Of a stretch of DNA of 64,000 nt, positions 53,276 through 61,607 are shown piece after piece (the stretch's first letter is position 1; each line of letters starts with the position of its first letter). The notes beneath the pieces were generated by a model, which worked only from the letters and a program-made list of their open reading frames with translations, did not search any database and had not been told where the DNA came from. The DNA is from an uncultured Ruminococcus sp. (GTDB taxonomy: Bacteria > Bacillota > Clostridia > Oscillospirales > Ruminococcaceae), in assembly GCA_946413815.1 (NCBI GenBank), contig CAMKMD010000007.1, forward strand, positions 28,969 to 92,968, in the 5' to 3' direction. A program made the translations under genes and the position numbers.

Positions 53276-53816
53276 TTGTTATCCCCTCCTTTTCCAGCTC
53301 TTTCTTCAGAGCTTTTTTTGCCTGATACAGCAAATTAGTTATCTGCCGGCTGTTTTTGTGCATGATAAGTGCAGTTTCGGTATTTGAAAATCCTTCGATG
53401 TATATCAGCCATATCACCTGACGGTACTCTTCCTTCAGTTTCCGGATAAGCTTATGTATGACCTTCTTGCGTTCTTCCTTAAGATAGTCCACCTCGATGT
53501 CAACGCCGTCGGAAATATCCCAGCAATCGTCCGTCGAAACGAACCGGACGTTTTTCCTCTTCCTGTACTCATCTATCGCAAGGTTTCTGGCGATCTGATA
53601 GATCCAGGTCCTGAATGAGCATTTCCCCGAAAACTCAGGCTTCTTGTAGGCAAGCCTGAAAAAGGTCTCTACAACGAGCTCCTCCGCTTCAAAAATGTCT
53701 TTGGTATAACCGTTCAGAAAAGCAATAAGCCCATCTCTGTATTCATGGATGATCTCGCCCAAAGCCGCATCATCACCGGCAAGATAACGGTCGTAGCTAC
53801 TTGAACCATTATCCAT
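53262..53816 (-). CDS. ECF-type RNA polymerase sigma factor
   Basis: A 184-residue sigma factor. The ATG at 53816 is chosen because AAAGGAG lies eight bases upstream; a TTG at 53822 is too close to it. Region 2 has EAEELVVETFFRLAYKKPEF and SFRTWIYQIARNLAIDEYRKRK; region 4 has FSNTETALIMHKNSRQITNLLYQAKKAL. It is coupled to the anti-sigma/dockerin gene, and a candidate ECF promoter (53859-53884) lies just upstream, so it probably activates its own operon. Confidence 0.93.
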   Translation of the reverse strand: MDNGSSSYDRYLAGDDAALGEIIHEYRDGLIAFLNGYTKDIFEAEELVVETFFRLAYKKPEFSGKCSFRTWIYQIARNLAIDEYRKRKNVRFVSTDDCWDISDGVDIEVDYLKEERKKVIHKLIRKLKEEYRQVIWLIYIEGFSNTETALIMHKNSRQITNLLYQAKKALKKELEKEGITNVGL

Positions 53817-53858
53817 ATTCAAGGCTCCTTTCCGAAAATTTCGCCTTTCACAATGTTA

Positions 53859-53884
53859 GACGGAAGATCTTTCAGAATGTCTTA
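53859..53884 (-). promoter_or_regulatory. Candidate ECF autoregulatory promoter
   Basis: On the minus strand TAAGAC, 16 bases, CGTC, about 40 bases before the sigma start. CGTC is a common ECF -10 core. The rest of the 53823-54139 gap holds a TATAAT box at the far side and no gene. Confidence 0.4.
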
Positions 53885-54075
53885 GTGGGAAAAGAAAAAA
53901 ATTTTTAAGATCCTCCGCAGTTGTCACGTACACTTTCTTAATTATAGTATATGACATCCATGCGGAAAGGTCAAGGCTTTTTCTGAGACTGCTCACCGTC
54001 CTGAGTAACGCTCCGGTGTATGGTGAACTTTACGATGTTTTCCGCCCTGTCAGGCTTTCATTTTTCTGTCTGATA

Positions 54076-54104
54076 TTTACAAACGTCAGGGAAAATGCTA
54101 TAAT
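54076..54104 (+). promoter_or_regulatory. Sigma-A promoter of the nitroreductase gene
   Basis: TTTACA, 17 bases, TATAAT. Confidence 0.7.
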
Positions 54105-54139
54105 CATACTAATGAATACTGCAAAAGGAGAATGCCGCA

Positions 54140-54766
54140 ATGGACCTGTACGAAGCAATAAACACCCGAAGAACAGTGCGTGAATTTGAAGCCGGACCGA
54201 TACCCGATGATGTGATCGGAAGACTGATCTCCGCCGCCTTCAGAGCGCCCACCAACGATCACATGAGGGACTGGCACTACATAGTCATCACGGATAGAAA
54301 GGTCGCCGCCAAGCTTATTGATATCATTCCCTCATCTGTATCAGACGAGGATATGGATGCACTTATCAGGGACTGGGATCTCAGTGATCCCGTACAGCAG
54401 GAATGCTACCGCAGCGCCGTTCCGAAGCAGTACCGTATGCTGTACGATGCCGCGGCGATCATAGTTCCCCTCCTCAGGCAGAAGACCGATATCCTTCACC
54501 CAGATAATCTCTCCCATCTCAACGGCTTTGCCTCCATATGGTGCAGCATTGAGAATCTCTTCCTTGCCGCCGCAGCTGAGGGACTCGGATGCAGTCTCAG
54601 GATACCTCTCGGCAGCGAGGGTGAGCACGCGAGGAAGGTCCTCGGCTTTCCCGATGAATACCTAATGCCCTGCCTCATAGGCATCGGCCGGCCAAAGGCA
54701 GGCCTTGAACCGGTAAGGCAGAAGGATATCGACCTCTCGGAGCGGATCCACCGTGACAGATTCTGA
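54140..54766 (+). CDS. Nitroreductase-family FMN protein
   Basis: A 208-residue flavoprotein with the N-terminal FMN contacts INTRRTVREFEAGPI and FRAPTNDHMRDWHYIV, and the glycine-rich AAAAEGLGCSLRIPLG near the C-terminus. Members reduce nitro groups, quinones or other electrophiles with NAD(P)H. An AAAGGAG site precedes the ATG. Single gene, converging on nfi across a terminator; the substrate is unknown. Confidence 0.92.
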   Translation: MDLYEAINTRRTVREFEAGPIPDDVIGRLISAAFRAPTNDHMRDWHYIVITDRKVAAKLIDIIPSSVSDEDMDALIRDWDLSDPVQQECYRSAVPKQYRMLYDAAAIIVPLLRQKTDILHPDNLSHLNGFASIWCSIENLFLAAAAEGLGCSLRIPLGSEGEHARKVLGFPDEYLMPCLIGIGRPKAGLEPVRQKDIDLSERIHRDRF

Positions 54767-54774
54767 AACAGAAA

Positions 54775-54821
54775 AAAGCCTGCGGCTTCTGATGTTATCA
54801 GTCCCGCAGGCTTTGGTTTTA
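54775..54821. terminator. Bidirectional intrinsic terminator
   Basis: AAAGCCTGCGG (54775-54785) pairs with CCGCAGGCTTT (54804-54814); A and T runs flank it. Confidence 0.85.
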
Positions 54822-55526
54822 TTCCTCACCGGTGCCGGTGATCTCCCTTCTCATGACATGGGTCTCAAGATCGGCCTCTCTTGTAGGCAGGGGTATATGG
54901 CTCTCCTTTCCGACAAGGGACATGATAAAGTCCGTTGCGGTATCAAGGGAGATATTATTTCCCACTGATACAAATACCGGCTTCACGCCGTCATGCGTGC
55001 GCAGAGTCCTTCCGTAGACTTCGCCGTCGATAACGATATCCGTATAGCTTCCGGCCGATGTATCCGGATCAGTATAATCCGTTTTCTTATCCACCCGGAA
55101 ATAGGTCTTCGCCACACCGATAGTCGGTGCATCGAGATAGAAAGAAGCGTGAGAAGCGATACCCATATGCCGCGGGTGGAGATATCCGTTTCCGTCAAAG
55201 ACATAGACATCAGGTCTGTGCTCCAGCAGCTTAACAGTTTCAAGAACGAGCGGAAGCTCACGGAAGGCCAGGAATCCGGGCATATACGGCACCTCTATCC
55301 TGCCGCTGTAATGCTTCTTTTCTATGACCTTCCGGGTTTTTATATCAATGACAACGATACAGCAGACAGCCTGCTCATCACCGTTTTCGTCCTTCCAGTA
55401 TGCAAGATCAACGCCTGCCACCGTCTCAGCCGCAGAGATATCGGTGCTGTCACTGCACCTTATCTTCTGCCTCAGGTCATTCTGGATCTCCAGGAATCCT
55501 GCCTGCATTTCCTCTATGCTTTCCAT
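54819..55526 (-). CDS. nfi: Endonuclease V
   Basis: A 235-residue enzyme that cuts DNA near deaminated bases, mainly hypoxanthine. Motifs: VAGVDLAYW with the first catalytic Asp, YMPGFLAFRELPLVL, DGNGYLHPRHMGIASHASFYLDAPTIGVAK and the late NNISLDTATDF. ATG at 55526 is chosen for GAGG six bases upstream; upstream GTG and ATG codons crowd that site. It lies 56 bases after the flavin reductase gene in the same direction, possibly in one operon. Confidence 0.95.
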   Translation of the reverse strand: MESIEEMQAGFLEIQNDLRQKIRCSDSTDISAAETVAGVDLAYWKDENGDEQAVCCIVVIDIKTRKVIEKKHYSGRIEVPYMPGFLAFRELPLVLETVKLLEHRPDVYVFDGNGYLHPRHMGIASHASFYLDAPTIGVAKTYFRVDKKTDYTDPDTSAGSYTDIVIDGEVYGRTLRTHDGVKPVFVSVGNNISLDTATDFIMSLVGKESHIPLPTREADLETHVMRREITGTGEE

Positions 55527-55582
55527 ACTCATCCTCACTCTCTATATTCGTTCCGTACTCAGCTGCGGAATGCCCGCAGCTT

Positions 55583-56143
55583 TCACTCAAACTTCTTTCC
55601 TGCGCTTCGTGCAGCGGCAACACTGCCGCCGACTGTCCTGTAGCACTTGACCGCCGTATCATAGATAACAAATCCGGCCTTGCTGTAATCCACCTTGCCG
55701 TCTGTGAGAACGCTTTCATCAGCCTTGAGGCCCACGATCTCCGCAACAACTCTTGTCTCGCCGAATTCCTCCTGAATATCAATTACCCTGCACTCAATAG
55801 TCACAGGCAGCTGATCGATGACGGGCGCATTGACCTTATCCGACCTGGTTACCGTAAGGCCGCACCTCTCCAGCTTGTCCGCAGTCTTGTTTCCTGATAC
55901 TATGCCCACATAGTCGCAGGCTGCTATCTGATCTGCCGTTGCATAGGCCACTGTGAATTCCCTGTTCAGCCTGATATTCTCAGTAGTCTTATGTGAGGGT
56001 GAAAGGCTTAAAGAGAGCTGAGTCATTCCGACCTGACCGCCCCATGCCGCATTCATGGCATTGGGGGTGCCGTCAGCATCGTAAGTACCGATGATAAGCA
56101 CCGGGAGCGGTGCGAAAAATCCCTTTTCAAACGATAGTTTCAT
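55583..56143 (-). CDS. Flavin reductase-like (FMN-binding split-barrel) protein
   Basis: A 186-residue protein. The ATG at 56143 has a GGAGG site; an upstream ATG at 56200 has none. The sequence KLSFEKGFFAPLPVLIIGTYDADGTPNAMNAAWGGQV and LSLSPSHKTTENI is typical of the flavin reductase/DUF447-like split barrel that binds FMN. It probably transfers hydride from NAD(P)H to FMN or to a small substrate. Confidence 0.9.
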   Translation of the reverse strand: MKLSFEKGFFAPLPVLIIGTYDADGTPNAMNAAWGGQVGMTQLSLSLSPSHKTTENIRLNREFTVAYATADQIAACDYVGIVSGNKTADKLERCGLTVTRSDKVNAPVIDQLPVTIECRVIDIQEEFGETRVVAEIVGLKADESVLTDGKVDYSKAGFVIYDTAVKCYRTVGGSVAAARSAGKKFE

Positions 56144-56202
56144 ATCTTTTCTACCTCCGTATTGTATTTGAAACAGTATTGTATAGCTAATGCTCTGCAT
56201 TC

Positions 56203-56231
56203 ATTATATCATAGATGAACACATTTTACAA
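56203..56231 (-). promoter_or_regulatory. Sigma-A promoter of the flavin reductase gene
   Basis: On the minus strand TTGTAA, 17 bases, TATAAT. Confidence 0.65.
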
Positions 56232-56289
56232 TCCCTTTCTGACATCAGAGCATAATATAAAATGTCAGCGGTACGGAAAATGGAGGCTC

Positions 56290-56354
56290 TTTACAACGCC
56301 CTCCGGAAATGGTATAATTGATATAACAGCATTCAGGGTGCGCCATCCTGAATG
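56290..56354 (+). promoter_or_regulatory. Promoter and leader hairpin of the methyltransferase gene
   Basis: TTTACA, 17 bases, TATAAT (56290-56318); then CATTCAGG (56330-56337) pairs with CCTGAATG (56347-56354) in the leader. Confidence 0.65.
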
Positions 56355-56384
56355 AAACCCAAATGATAAGAGGAGGAAAAACAA

Positions 56385-57158
56385 ATGGATACTGATATGA
56401 ACCGCATATCCGATCTGGATATCTACCTGACGAGGATGCAGAGATCGATACTGGATAAAATGTTCTTTATTGATAAGGTATTCGAGCCCTTCAGATATAT
56501 CCTTGATTTCGGCTGTGCAAACGGAGAGCTTATCAAGGCCATGAAGTCCATGTTCCCTGATTATGAATACATCGGCTATGACATAAGCCCCGAGATGATA
56601 GAGGCCGCACGCAGAAATGTCACTGATGCCGGCTTCTACGATAACTGGGATAGAATAAAAATACCCTTCGGTGAAAGCCTGATCAACATATCAAGCACCA
56701 TACATGAAGTATACTCCTACGGCAGTCCTGAAGACATAGACCTCTTCTGGAACAGGGTATTCGGCAGCGGCTTCAGATATGTTACTATACGTGATATGAT
56801 GTTCTCAAAGAAGGAGAATACTCCGGTGAATGCAGAGCAGCTCGCAGCCATAAGAAAGAGCGCCTGCTCAGAATGGCTGGAAAGCTTTGAAAACGTCTGG
56901 GGAAAGATCGAAACCCAGTCCCAGCTCGTTCATTTCCTGCTGAAATACAAGTATACACAGAACTGGGACAGAGAGGTGCATGAAAACTACTTCCCTGTGT
57001 TCACAGAGGATCTGATGGAAAGAATCCCCTCTTCCTACAGGCTTGTCTACAAGGATCTTTTCACTCTCCCCTACACTTCATGGCAGATACGCAAGGACTT
57101 CGGATTTGAGCTTAAGGAGCATACCCACATAAAGCTCATACTTGAAAGGATAGACTGA
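56385..57158 (+). CDS. Class I SAM-dependent methyltransferase
   Basis: A 257-residue protein with a strong AGAGGAGG site. Motif I is ILDFGCANGE (39-48), followed by the acidic end of strand 2 (YIGYDISPEMIEAA). The C-terminal half is unlike common small-molecule methyltransferases and contains long helices with many aromatic residues. The substrate is unknown. Single gene with its own promoter and terminator. Confidence 0.88.
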   Translation: MDTDMNRISDLDIYLTRMQRSILDKMFFIDKVFEPFRYILDFGCANGELIKAMKSMFPDYEYIGYDISPEMIEAARRNVTDAGFYDNWDRIKIPFGESLINISSTIHEVYSYGSPEDIDLFWNRVFGSGFRYVTIRDMMFSKKENTPVNAEQLAAIRKSACSEWLESFENVWGKIETQSQLVHFLLKYKYTQNWDREVHENYFPVFTEDLMERIPSSYRLVYKDLFTLPYTSWQIRKDFGFELKEHTHIKLILERID

Positions 57159-57213
57159 GCATTCCATGTGCCTGTGTAATGAACAGCAGTGCACCCTGCT
57201 CGTTGAAATTCAG

Positions 57214-57249
57214 AAACAGCAGCCCTGAGGCTGCTGTTTTTCTTTCACA
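57214..57249 (+). terminator. Intrinsic terminator
   Basis: AAACAGCAGCC pairs with GGCTGCTGTTT around a CTGA tetraloop, followed by TTTTCTTTC. Confidence 0.9.
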
Positions 57250-57291
57250 GGCCCCTTCCCGCCGGAACGCAGTAAAGGATATGCCCCGTTC

Positions 57292-57320
57292 TTGCTTTTT
57301 CCCCGCCGTTGTTGTATAAT
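57292..57320 (+). promoter_or_regulatory. Sigma-A promoter of the M50 protease gene
   Basis: TTGCTT, 17 bases, TATAAT. Confidence 0.7.
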
Positions 57321-57360
57321 ATGGATATAGAACACACTGACAACCCGGAGGAAAGAAACA

Positions 57361-58344
57361 ATGAAACTACTTGGAGCAGTCATAATAATCATCGCGGTCG
57401 TTCTCATATACGAGTTATCAACCGTCATCCACGAGTTAGGACATCTCATCATGGGCAGGCTCACAGGCTACACTTTCGTGACCTACCGCATCGGTCCCTT
57501 TTCTGTCACAAAGGAAAACGGCAGACTGAGGTTCCGCAATTCCGGCAACATCCAGGGCACCGCCGGTCAATGCATCATGCTGCCGCCTGAAAGTGATACC
57601 CCCGAGGCTGTGCCTGTCGCCCTTTACTATTTCGGCGGCGGCCTCTTCAATCTCCTGACAGCGCTTATATCTCTACCCATCGGCCTTGCAGTCGATAACA
57701 GGTATGTAAAGGCCTTCTTTTTTCTGCTTGCCATCGTCAGTGCTGCACAGGCTCTTATCAATCTCATACCTTCAAAGACAATCGCTGCAAATGACGGCTA
57801 CAACATGATGGTCATCCGCAGGAGCCCTGCAGACAGGCTGACTCTCTATAATTCCCTCCGCATAACAGGCCGGCCGGAGCATTCTCCGTCAGAGCTGCCC
57901 GAAAAATACTACACCTGTCAGGAGGAGGGGGAATACGCGTATGTGTCCCGCATCATGCGTGCCTACTACCTTATTGACTGCAGGAAATTTGCTGAGGCCG
58001 AGGAGCTCCTCAGAAACTCAACACCGGACGATAAAAAGCTTATAGACATCTTCCAACTTGAAGCCGCCGCCTTCCTGCTGCTGTGTATGCTAATGAGGAA
58101 TGCGGACGCCGCTTCCATAGAGAAGGTATATACCGATGAATTACAGAAATATCTCGCAGTCGCCAAGGCAAGACAGATAGACAAGCGTCTCATCATGTAC
58201 GCCTATCAGCTCCTGTACCGCAAGGACAAAGCGGCTGCCGAAGAGGAGTACAACGGGATGATTAAGCTCAGAAGCAGCTCTTCGGCGGGAGAAGTGAAAA
58301 TGCACCTTACGCTGGCCGAGGAGGTCAGGAAACGTGCGGTATGA
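57361..58344 (+). CDS. M50 (site-2-protease-like) membrane metalloprotease
   Basis: A 327-residue protein with a GGAGGAAAG site. The first helix carries the zinc motif HELGH (24-28), and a later helix region carries NDG (144-146), matching the metal-ligand motif of site-2 proteases. A C-terminal cytosolic helical region of about 160 residues resembles TPR-type repeats. Such proteases cut membrane proteins inside the bilayer, among them anti-sigma factors. It lies two genes before the ECF sigma/serpin pair. A link to that pair is my inference. It could equally act on another membrane protein. Confidence 0.87.
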   Translation: MKLLGAVIIIIAVVLIYELSTVIHELGHLIMGRLTGYTFVTYRIGPFSVTKENGRLRFRNSGNIQGTAGQCIMLPPESDTPEAVPVALYYFGGGLFNLLTALISLPIGLAVDNRYVKAFFFLLAIVSAAQALINLIPSKTIAANDGYNMMVIRRSPADRLTLYNSLRITGRPEHSPSELPEKYYTCQEEGEYAYVSRIMRAYYLIDCRKFAEAEELLRNSTPDDKKLIDIFQLEAAAFLLLCMLMRNADAASIEKVYTDELQKYLAVAKARQIDKRLIMYAYQLLYRKDKAAAEEEYNGMIKLRSSSSAGEVKMHLTLAEEVRKRAV

Positions 58345-58399
58345 ATGATACCGCAGGTGACAGTTACAGAAACGAAACGCTTTAAAGGAGAACAGTTTC

Positions 58400-58966
58400 A
58401 TGGCCAAACTTATATTCCGCTACGGTGCAATGGGCAGCTCCAAGACCGCCAATGCGCTGATGGTAAGATACAATTATCAGGAGAAGAACAAGAAAGTCGC
58501 TCTCCTCAAGCCCCGCTGCGAGGACAGGGACGGCGAGAGGATGATAAAGTCCCGCATAGGCCTTGCAGAGCCATGTGAGTATGCAGAGGACTTTCTTGAA
58601 AGCTACAACGGAGAACACTACGACGCTGTCATCGTGGACGAGGCACAGTTTCTTTCCCCGGAGATGATAGACCGTCTCAGCGACCTTGCAGACATATACG
58701 GCATCACCGTCATTTGCTACGGCATCCGTACAGACTTCCGCACACAGCTCTTCCCCGGTGCAAAGCGCCTGATGGAGCTCGCAGACGACATAGAGCAGAT
58801 AAAGACCATCTGCTGGTGCGGCAAACGTGCTCACTTCAACGCAAGGCTTCAGGACGGTGAAATGGTAACAGAGGGCGAGCAGGTGCAGCTCGGCGGAAAC
58901 GAGAGCTATACTGCGCTCTGCCGCAGGCATTATAAGGAGAGGCTCGTCGCAGACCCGGAGGGGTGA
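58400..58966 (+). CDS. tdk: Thymidine kinase
   Basis: A 188-residue enzyme that phosphorylates thymidine with ATP. Walker A GAMGSSKT (9-16), the DEAQF motif (80-84), and a zinc site with C138, C140, C174 and H177. AAAGGAG lies before the ATG. It starts 55 bases after the M50 gene and may share its transcript. Confidence 0.95.
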   Translation: MAKLIFRYGAMGSSKTANALMVRYNYQEKNKKVALLKPRCEDRDGERMIKSRIGLAEPCEYAEDFLESYNGEHYDAVIVDEAQFLSPEMIDRLSDLADIYGITVICYGIRTDFRTQLFPGAKRLMELADDIEQIKTICWCGKRAHFNARLQDGEMVTEGEQVQLGGNESYTALCRRHYKERLVADPEG

Positions 58967-58981
58967 TTTTTCAGGAAGACC

Positions 58982-59007
58982 GTTACCTTCCCCCTTCTTT
59001 TTTCGTC
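58982..59007 (+). promoter_or_regulatory. Candidate ECF autoregulatory promoter of the sigma/serpin pair
   Basis: GTTACC (58982-58987), 16 bases, CGTC (59004-59007), about 35 bases upstream of the sigma start. No sigma-A TATAAT with a matching -35 is present here. Confidence 0.5.
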
Positions 59008-59041
59008 TTATATAACAGAAGGGGTATCAAGGAGGTGCACC

Positions 59042-59593
59042 ATGGAAGATGATAATATCATAGAACTCTACTGGCAGAGGGATGAATCAGCCATAAGAGA
59101 GAGCGAGATGAAATACGGCGGCTATTGCAGCAGCATTGCAGACAACATCCTGCACTCGGTCGAGGACACAGAGGAATGTGTCAGCGATACCTGGTTCCGC
59201 GCCTGGAACATCATGCCCCCTGACAGGCCCTCCAGGCTGGCGCTGTTCTTCGGCAGGATAACCCGTAATCTCGCTATAGACAGATACCGCCGCGGCCGTT
59301 CACAGAAATACGGCGGCGGACAGACAGCGCTGTGCCTTGAGGAACTGGCCGAGTGCATCGGAGAGTCATCCCCCATAGATGACAGGCTCGCCCTCAGAGA
59401 GCTTCTTAACAGCTTTCTCGGCGCTCTCCCCGAGAAAAACAGGGATGTCTTCCTCCTGCGCTACTGGTACATGATGCCCGTAAAGGAGATAGCAGTACGG
59501 AAAGCTCTTTCCGAGGGCGCAGTGAAAATGATATTGCAGCGTGTACGTAAAAAGCTCAGAGACTGCCTTGAAAAGGAGGGTATAGGTGTATGA
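59042..59593 (+). CDS. ECF-type RNA polymerase sigma factor
   Basis: A 183-residue sigma factor with a GGAGG site. Region 2 reads SVEDTEECVSDTWFRAWNIMPP and ITRNLAIDRYRRGR; region 4 reads PVKEIAVRKALSEGAVKMILQRVRKKL. Its stop overlaps the start of the membrane-anchored serpin by four bases, the position where the anti-sigma gene normally stands. The upstream GTTACC/CGTC promoter suggests autoregulation. Confidence 0.94.
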   Translation: MEDDNIIELYWQRDESAIRESEMKYGGYCSSIADNILHSVEDTEECVSDTWFRAWNIMPPDRPSRLALFFGRITRNLAIDRYRRGRSQKYGGGQTALCLEELAECIGESSPIDDRLALRELLNSFLGALPEKNRDVFLLRYWYMMPVKEIAVRKALSEGAVKMILQRVRKKLRDCLEKEGIGV

Positions 59594-61059
59594 AGAACAA
59601 CGATATACTGCTTGATGTGATAGGCGACGCCGATGAAAAGCTCGTTCCCGATATCACTGAGGAAAAGAAGAAGAGTCACCTGAAATGGATAACTCTCGGC
59701 GGAGTATGTGCAGCGGCAGCCATCGGCTGTGCAGTCCTTCTCCCGAAAGGAAACGCTCCTCTCACTCCTCCCGCCCCGTCTCAGGTAACCACCGCTCCGA
59801 CTGCTGCTCAGCCGGACAGAGACATCTACTGCCTCGCGCTGGCGGCCTATCCGGATATGCCGCATTATCCCGAAGACGGCAACGATATAGCATATAAGAA
59901 GTGGCATGAGGCCAGAATGAAGCTGAGAGACCAGCCGGCAGACTACATGAATGGTTTTGACACCTTCTTTGAAAACAGCACAAAGGTCTTTCTGACAGAT
60001 GCCGGCAGCGATAACAGAGTCTATTCCCCCCTCAGCCTCTACATGGCGCTCGGAATGTCTGCGGAGATAACCGACGGAACTACCAGAAAGCAGATACTTG
60101 ACCTGCTCTGTCAGGACGATATCCAGACCCTGCGTTCCCGCGCAAACTCAATATGGGAGGCAAATTATACGGATGACGGCATGGCCAGATGCGTGCTTGC
60201 CTCCTCCCTGTGGCTAAATGACAGTTACCCCTGTAATATGGATACAGTCAGAACAACGGCGAAGAACTACTACTCCAGTATTTATCACGGCGACCCGGCC
60301 GATGAGTTCTACAGCACCATGATGCAGAACTGGATGAACAACTCAACGGACGGCCTGCTGACCGACTATATCTCCCACCTGAAAATGGATCCGCAGATGA
60401 CTCTCACTCTTGCTTCCACCGTGAATTACAGCGGCAAATGGCGGGATCAGTTCAACAAGGAAATGACTGCCCCAGCCTCCTTCCACGCCTCTGACGGGGA
60501 TATACAGTGTGAGTTCATGAATGCTGAAAGGCTCACCACTTATTTCTGGGGCAGCAGCTTCGGCGCTGTCTCCCTGCCGCTTGAAAACAACGGACAGATG
60601 CGCCTTCTGCTTCCCGATGAGGGCATATCTCCTGAGGAACTGATAAACGACGGGGAAGTCATAGACTACCTGATGAATAACGGTTTATATTCCAGCAGCA
60701 AATTAGCTTCAGTAAGCCTTTCTGTTCCGAAGTTCGATGTATCGTCGGATATCGACCTTAAAGAAGGCCTTGAAAGTCTTGGCGTAAGGGATATATTCAG
60801 CTCTGACAAGGCTGATTTCACTCCCCTGTCCGAAAACTCTGACGGCATCGCTCTCTCGGAAGCAAGACAGGACACAAGGGTACTTATAGACGAGGAAGGC
60901 TGCAAAGCGGCTTCTCTGACAGCAATGGTGTACGCCGGCGGTGCAGCCGAACCGGAAGATCATATCGACTTTGTCCTCGACCGCCCCTTCGTATTCGAAA
61001 TAATGAGCGAGACAGGTCTCCCGCTGTTTGTAGGAATCGTGAACAGACCTGTACAGTGA
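59590..61059 (+). CDS. Membrane-anchored serpin in the anti-sigma position
   Basis: A 489-residue protein. Residues 1-30 (ILLDVIGDADEKLVPDITEE) resemble the short cytosolic N-terminus of clostridial anti-sigma proteins, 32-52 is a single membrane helix, then a Pro/Thr linker and a full-length serpin domain (about 120-489) outside the cell. The reactive-centre hinge EEGCKAASLTAM (435-446) has small residues at the positions needed for loop insertion, except Cys for the usual Thr at P14, so it may be an inhibitory serpin. FVLDRPFVFEI and the end GLPLFVGIVNRP are standard. It is translationally coupled to the ECF sigma factor, so protease attack on the serpin could be the signal; this is inference. 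Hairpin terminator-like sequence follows. Confidence 0.85.
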   Translation: MKNNDILLDVIGDADEKLVPDITEEKKKSHLKWITLGGVCAAAAIGCAVLLPKGNAPLTPPAPSQVTTAPTAAQPDRDIYCLALAAYPDMPHYPEDGNDIAYKKWHEARMKLRDQPADYMNGFDTFFENSTKVFLTDAGSDNRVYSPLSLYMALGMSAEITDGTTRKQILDLLCQDDIQTLRSRANSIWEANYTDDGMARCVLASSLWLNDSYPCNMDTVRTTAKNYYSSIYHGDPADEFYSTMMQNWMNNSTDGLLTDYISHLKMDPQMTLTLASTVNYSGKWRDQFNKEMTAPASFHASDGDIQCEFMNAERLTTYFWGSSFGAVSLPLENNGQMRLLLPDEGISPEELINDGEVIDYLMNNGLYSSSKLASVSLSVPKFDVSSDIDLKEGLESLGVRDIFSSDKADFTPLSENSDGIALSEARQDTRVLIDEEGCKAASLTAMVYAGGAAEPEDHIDFVLDRPFVFEIMSETGLPLFVGIVNRPVQ

Positions 61060-61158
61060 AACTGACATTATTCGGTACGCTGTGCTGAATATGAACTGCA
61101 AAAGAACCTTTCGCTGGGATCGCGGCGGTAACGAAAGCTGAACCCTGAAAAAACAAAC

Positions 61159-61356
61159 CCTCGAAGAGTAAAAAAGACCGGAACTATCCGATCATCTCTT
61201 CGAGGTATTATTTTATATTCTGGACGGCAGTGCAGAGACCACGGCTACTTCATCTGAAGTGACCGACTGCCGTAGCCCCTGCTTCGACTGCCTGATAAAC
61301 ACCTGTGTGTTTATGTTCAAAAAGATTATACCCGTAGTCATATATATTGACTACGG
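61159..61356 (-). ncRNA. Probable structured small RNA, unknown family
   Basis: A near-perfect promoter on the minus strand (TTGACA, 17 bases, TATAAT at 61361-61389) drives a region without a credible gene. It folds into a hairpin at its start (61348-61356 with 61332-61340), then ATAAACAC/GTGTTTAT (61295-61314), then a long arm whose strands are GGCAGT (61287-61292) and ACTGCC (61226-61231) around GGCTACGGC/GCCGTGGTC (61269-61277, 61237-61245) and ACTTC/GAAGT. Two pairs in the arm and one in the terminator are G-U only on this strand. It ends in a terminator with six T (near 61171-61176) inside a CCTCGAAGAG/CTCTTCGAGG outer stem. About 185 bases. Confidence 0.6.
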
Positions 61357-61360
61357 TTTT

Positions 61361-61389
61361 ATTATAGCACATGAAACGCTGTTTGTCAA
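61361..61389 (-). promoter_or_regulatory. Sigma-A promoter of the minus-strand small RNA
   Basis: TTGACA, 17 bases, TATAAT on the minus strand, with a TGTGC extension before the -10 box. Confidence 0.75.
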
Positions 61390-61572
61390 GAGCTATTTTT
61401 GTATTATTTGCATATCTCAGGTCATTTTCCGGCACGTTCATTCCTGCCGTCCCCGATGTTTCCCAACTGTTCCTGCCCTTGCTTAACTGTAGAATTCTTT
61501 CTTCTTAATACAGATGGTATCAAAAATGATACTCATACTATCAAAAAATCAATTATTTTTCTCACAAAACAC

Positions 61573-61601
61573 TTGATTTTTTTGTGAAAGTGTGCTATAA
61601 T
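61573..61601 (+). promoter_or_regulatory. Sigma-A promoter of the plus-strand small RNA
   Basis: TTGATT, 17 bases, TATAAT, also with a TGTGC extension. Confidence 0.7.
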
Positions 61602-61607
61602 ATAATC

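Noticed and set aside
55526..55538. Upstream GTG and ATG starts for endonuclease V
   Set aside because: They lie on or directly at the ribosome site; the ATG at 55526 has correct spacing.
61250..61486. Short frames on both strands across the 61.3-kb RNA region
   Set aside because: They run across promoters and paired RNA strands and have no ribosome site; the pairing explains the sequence better.
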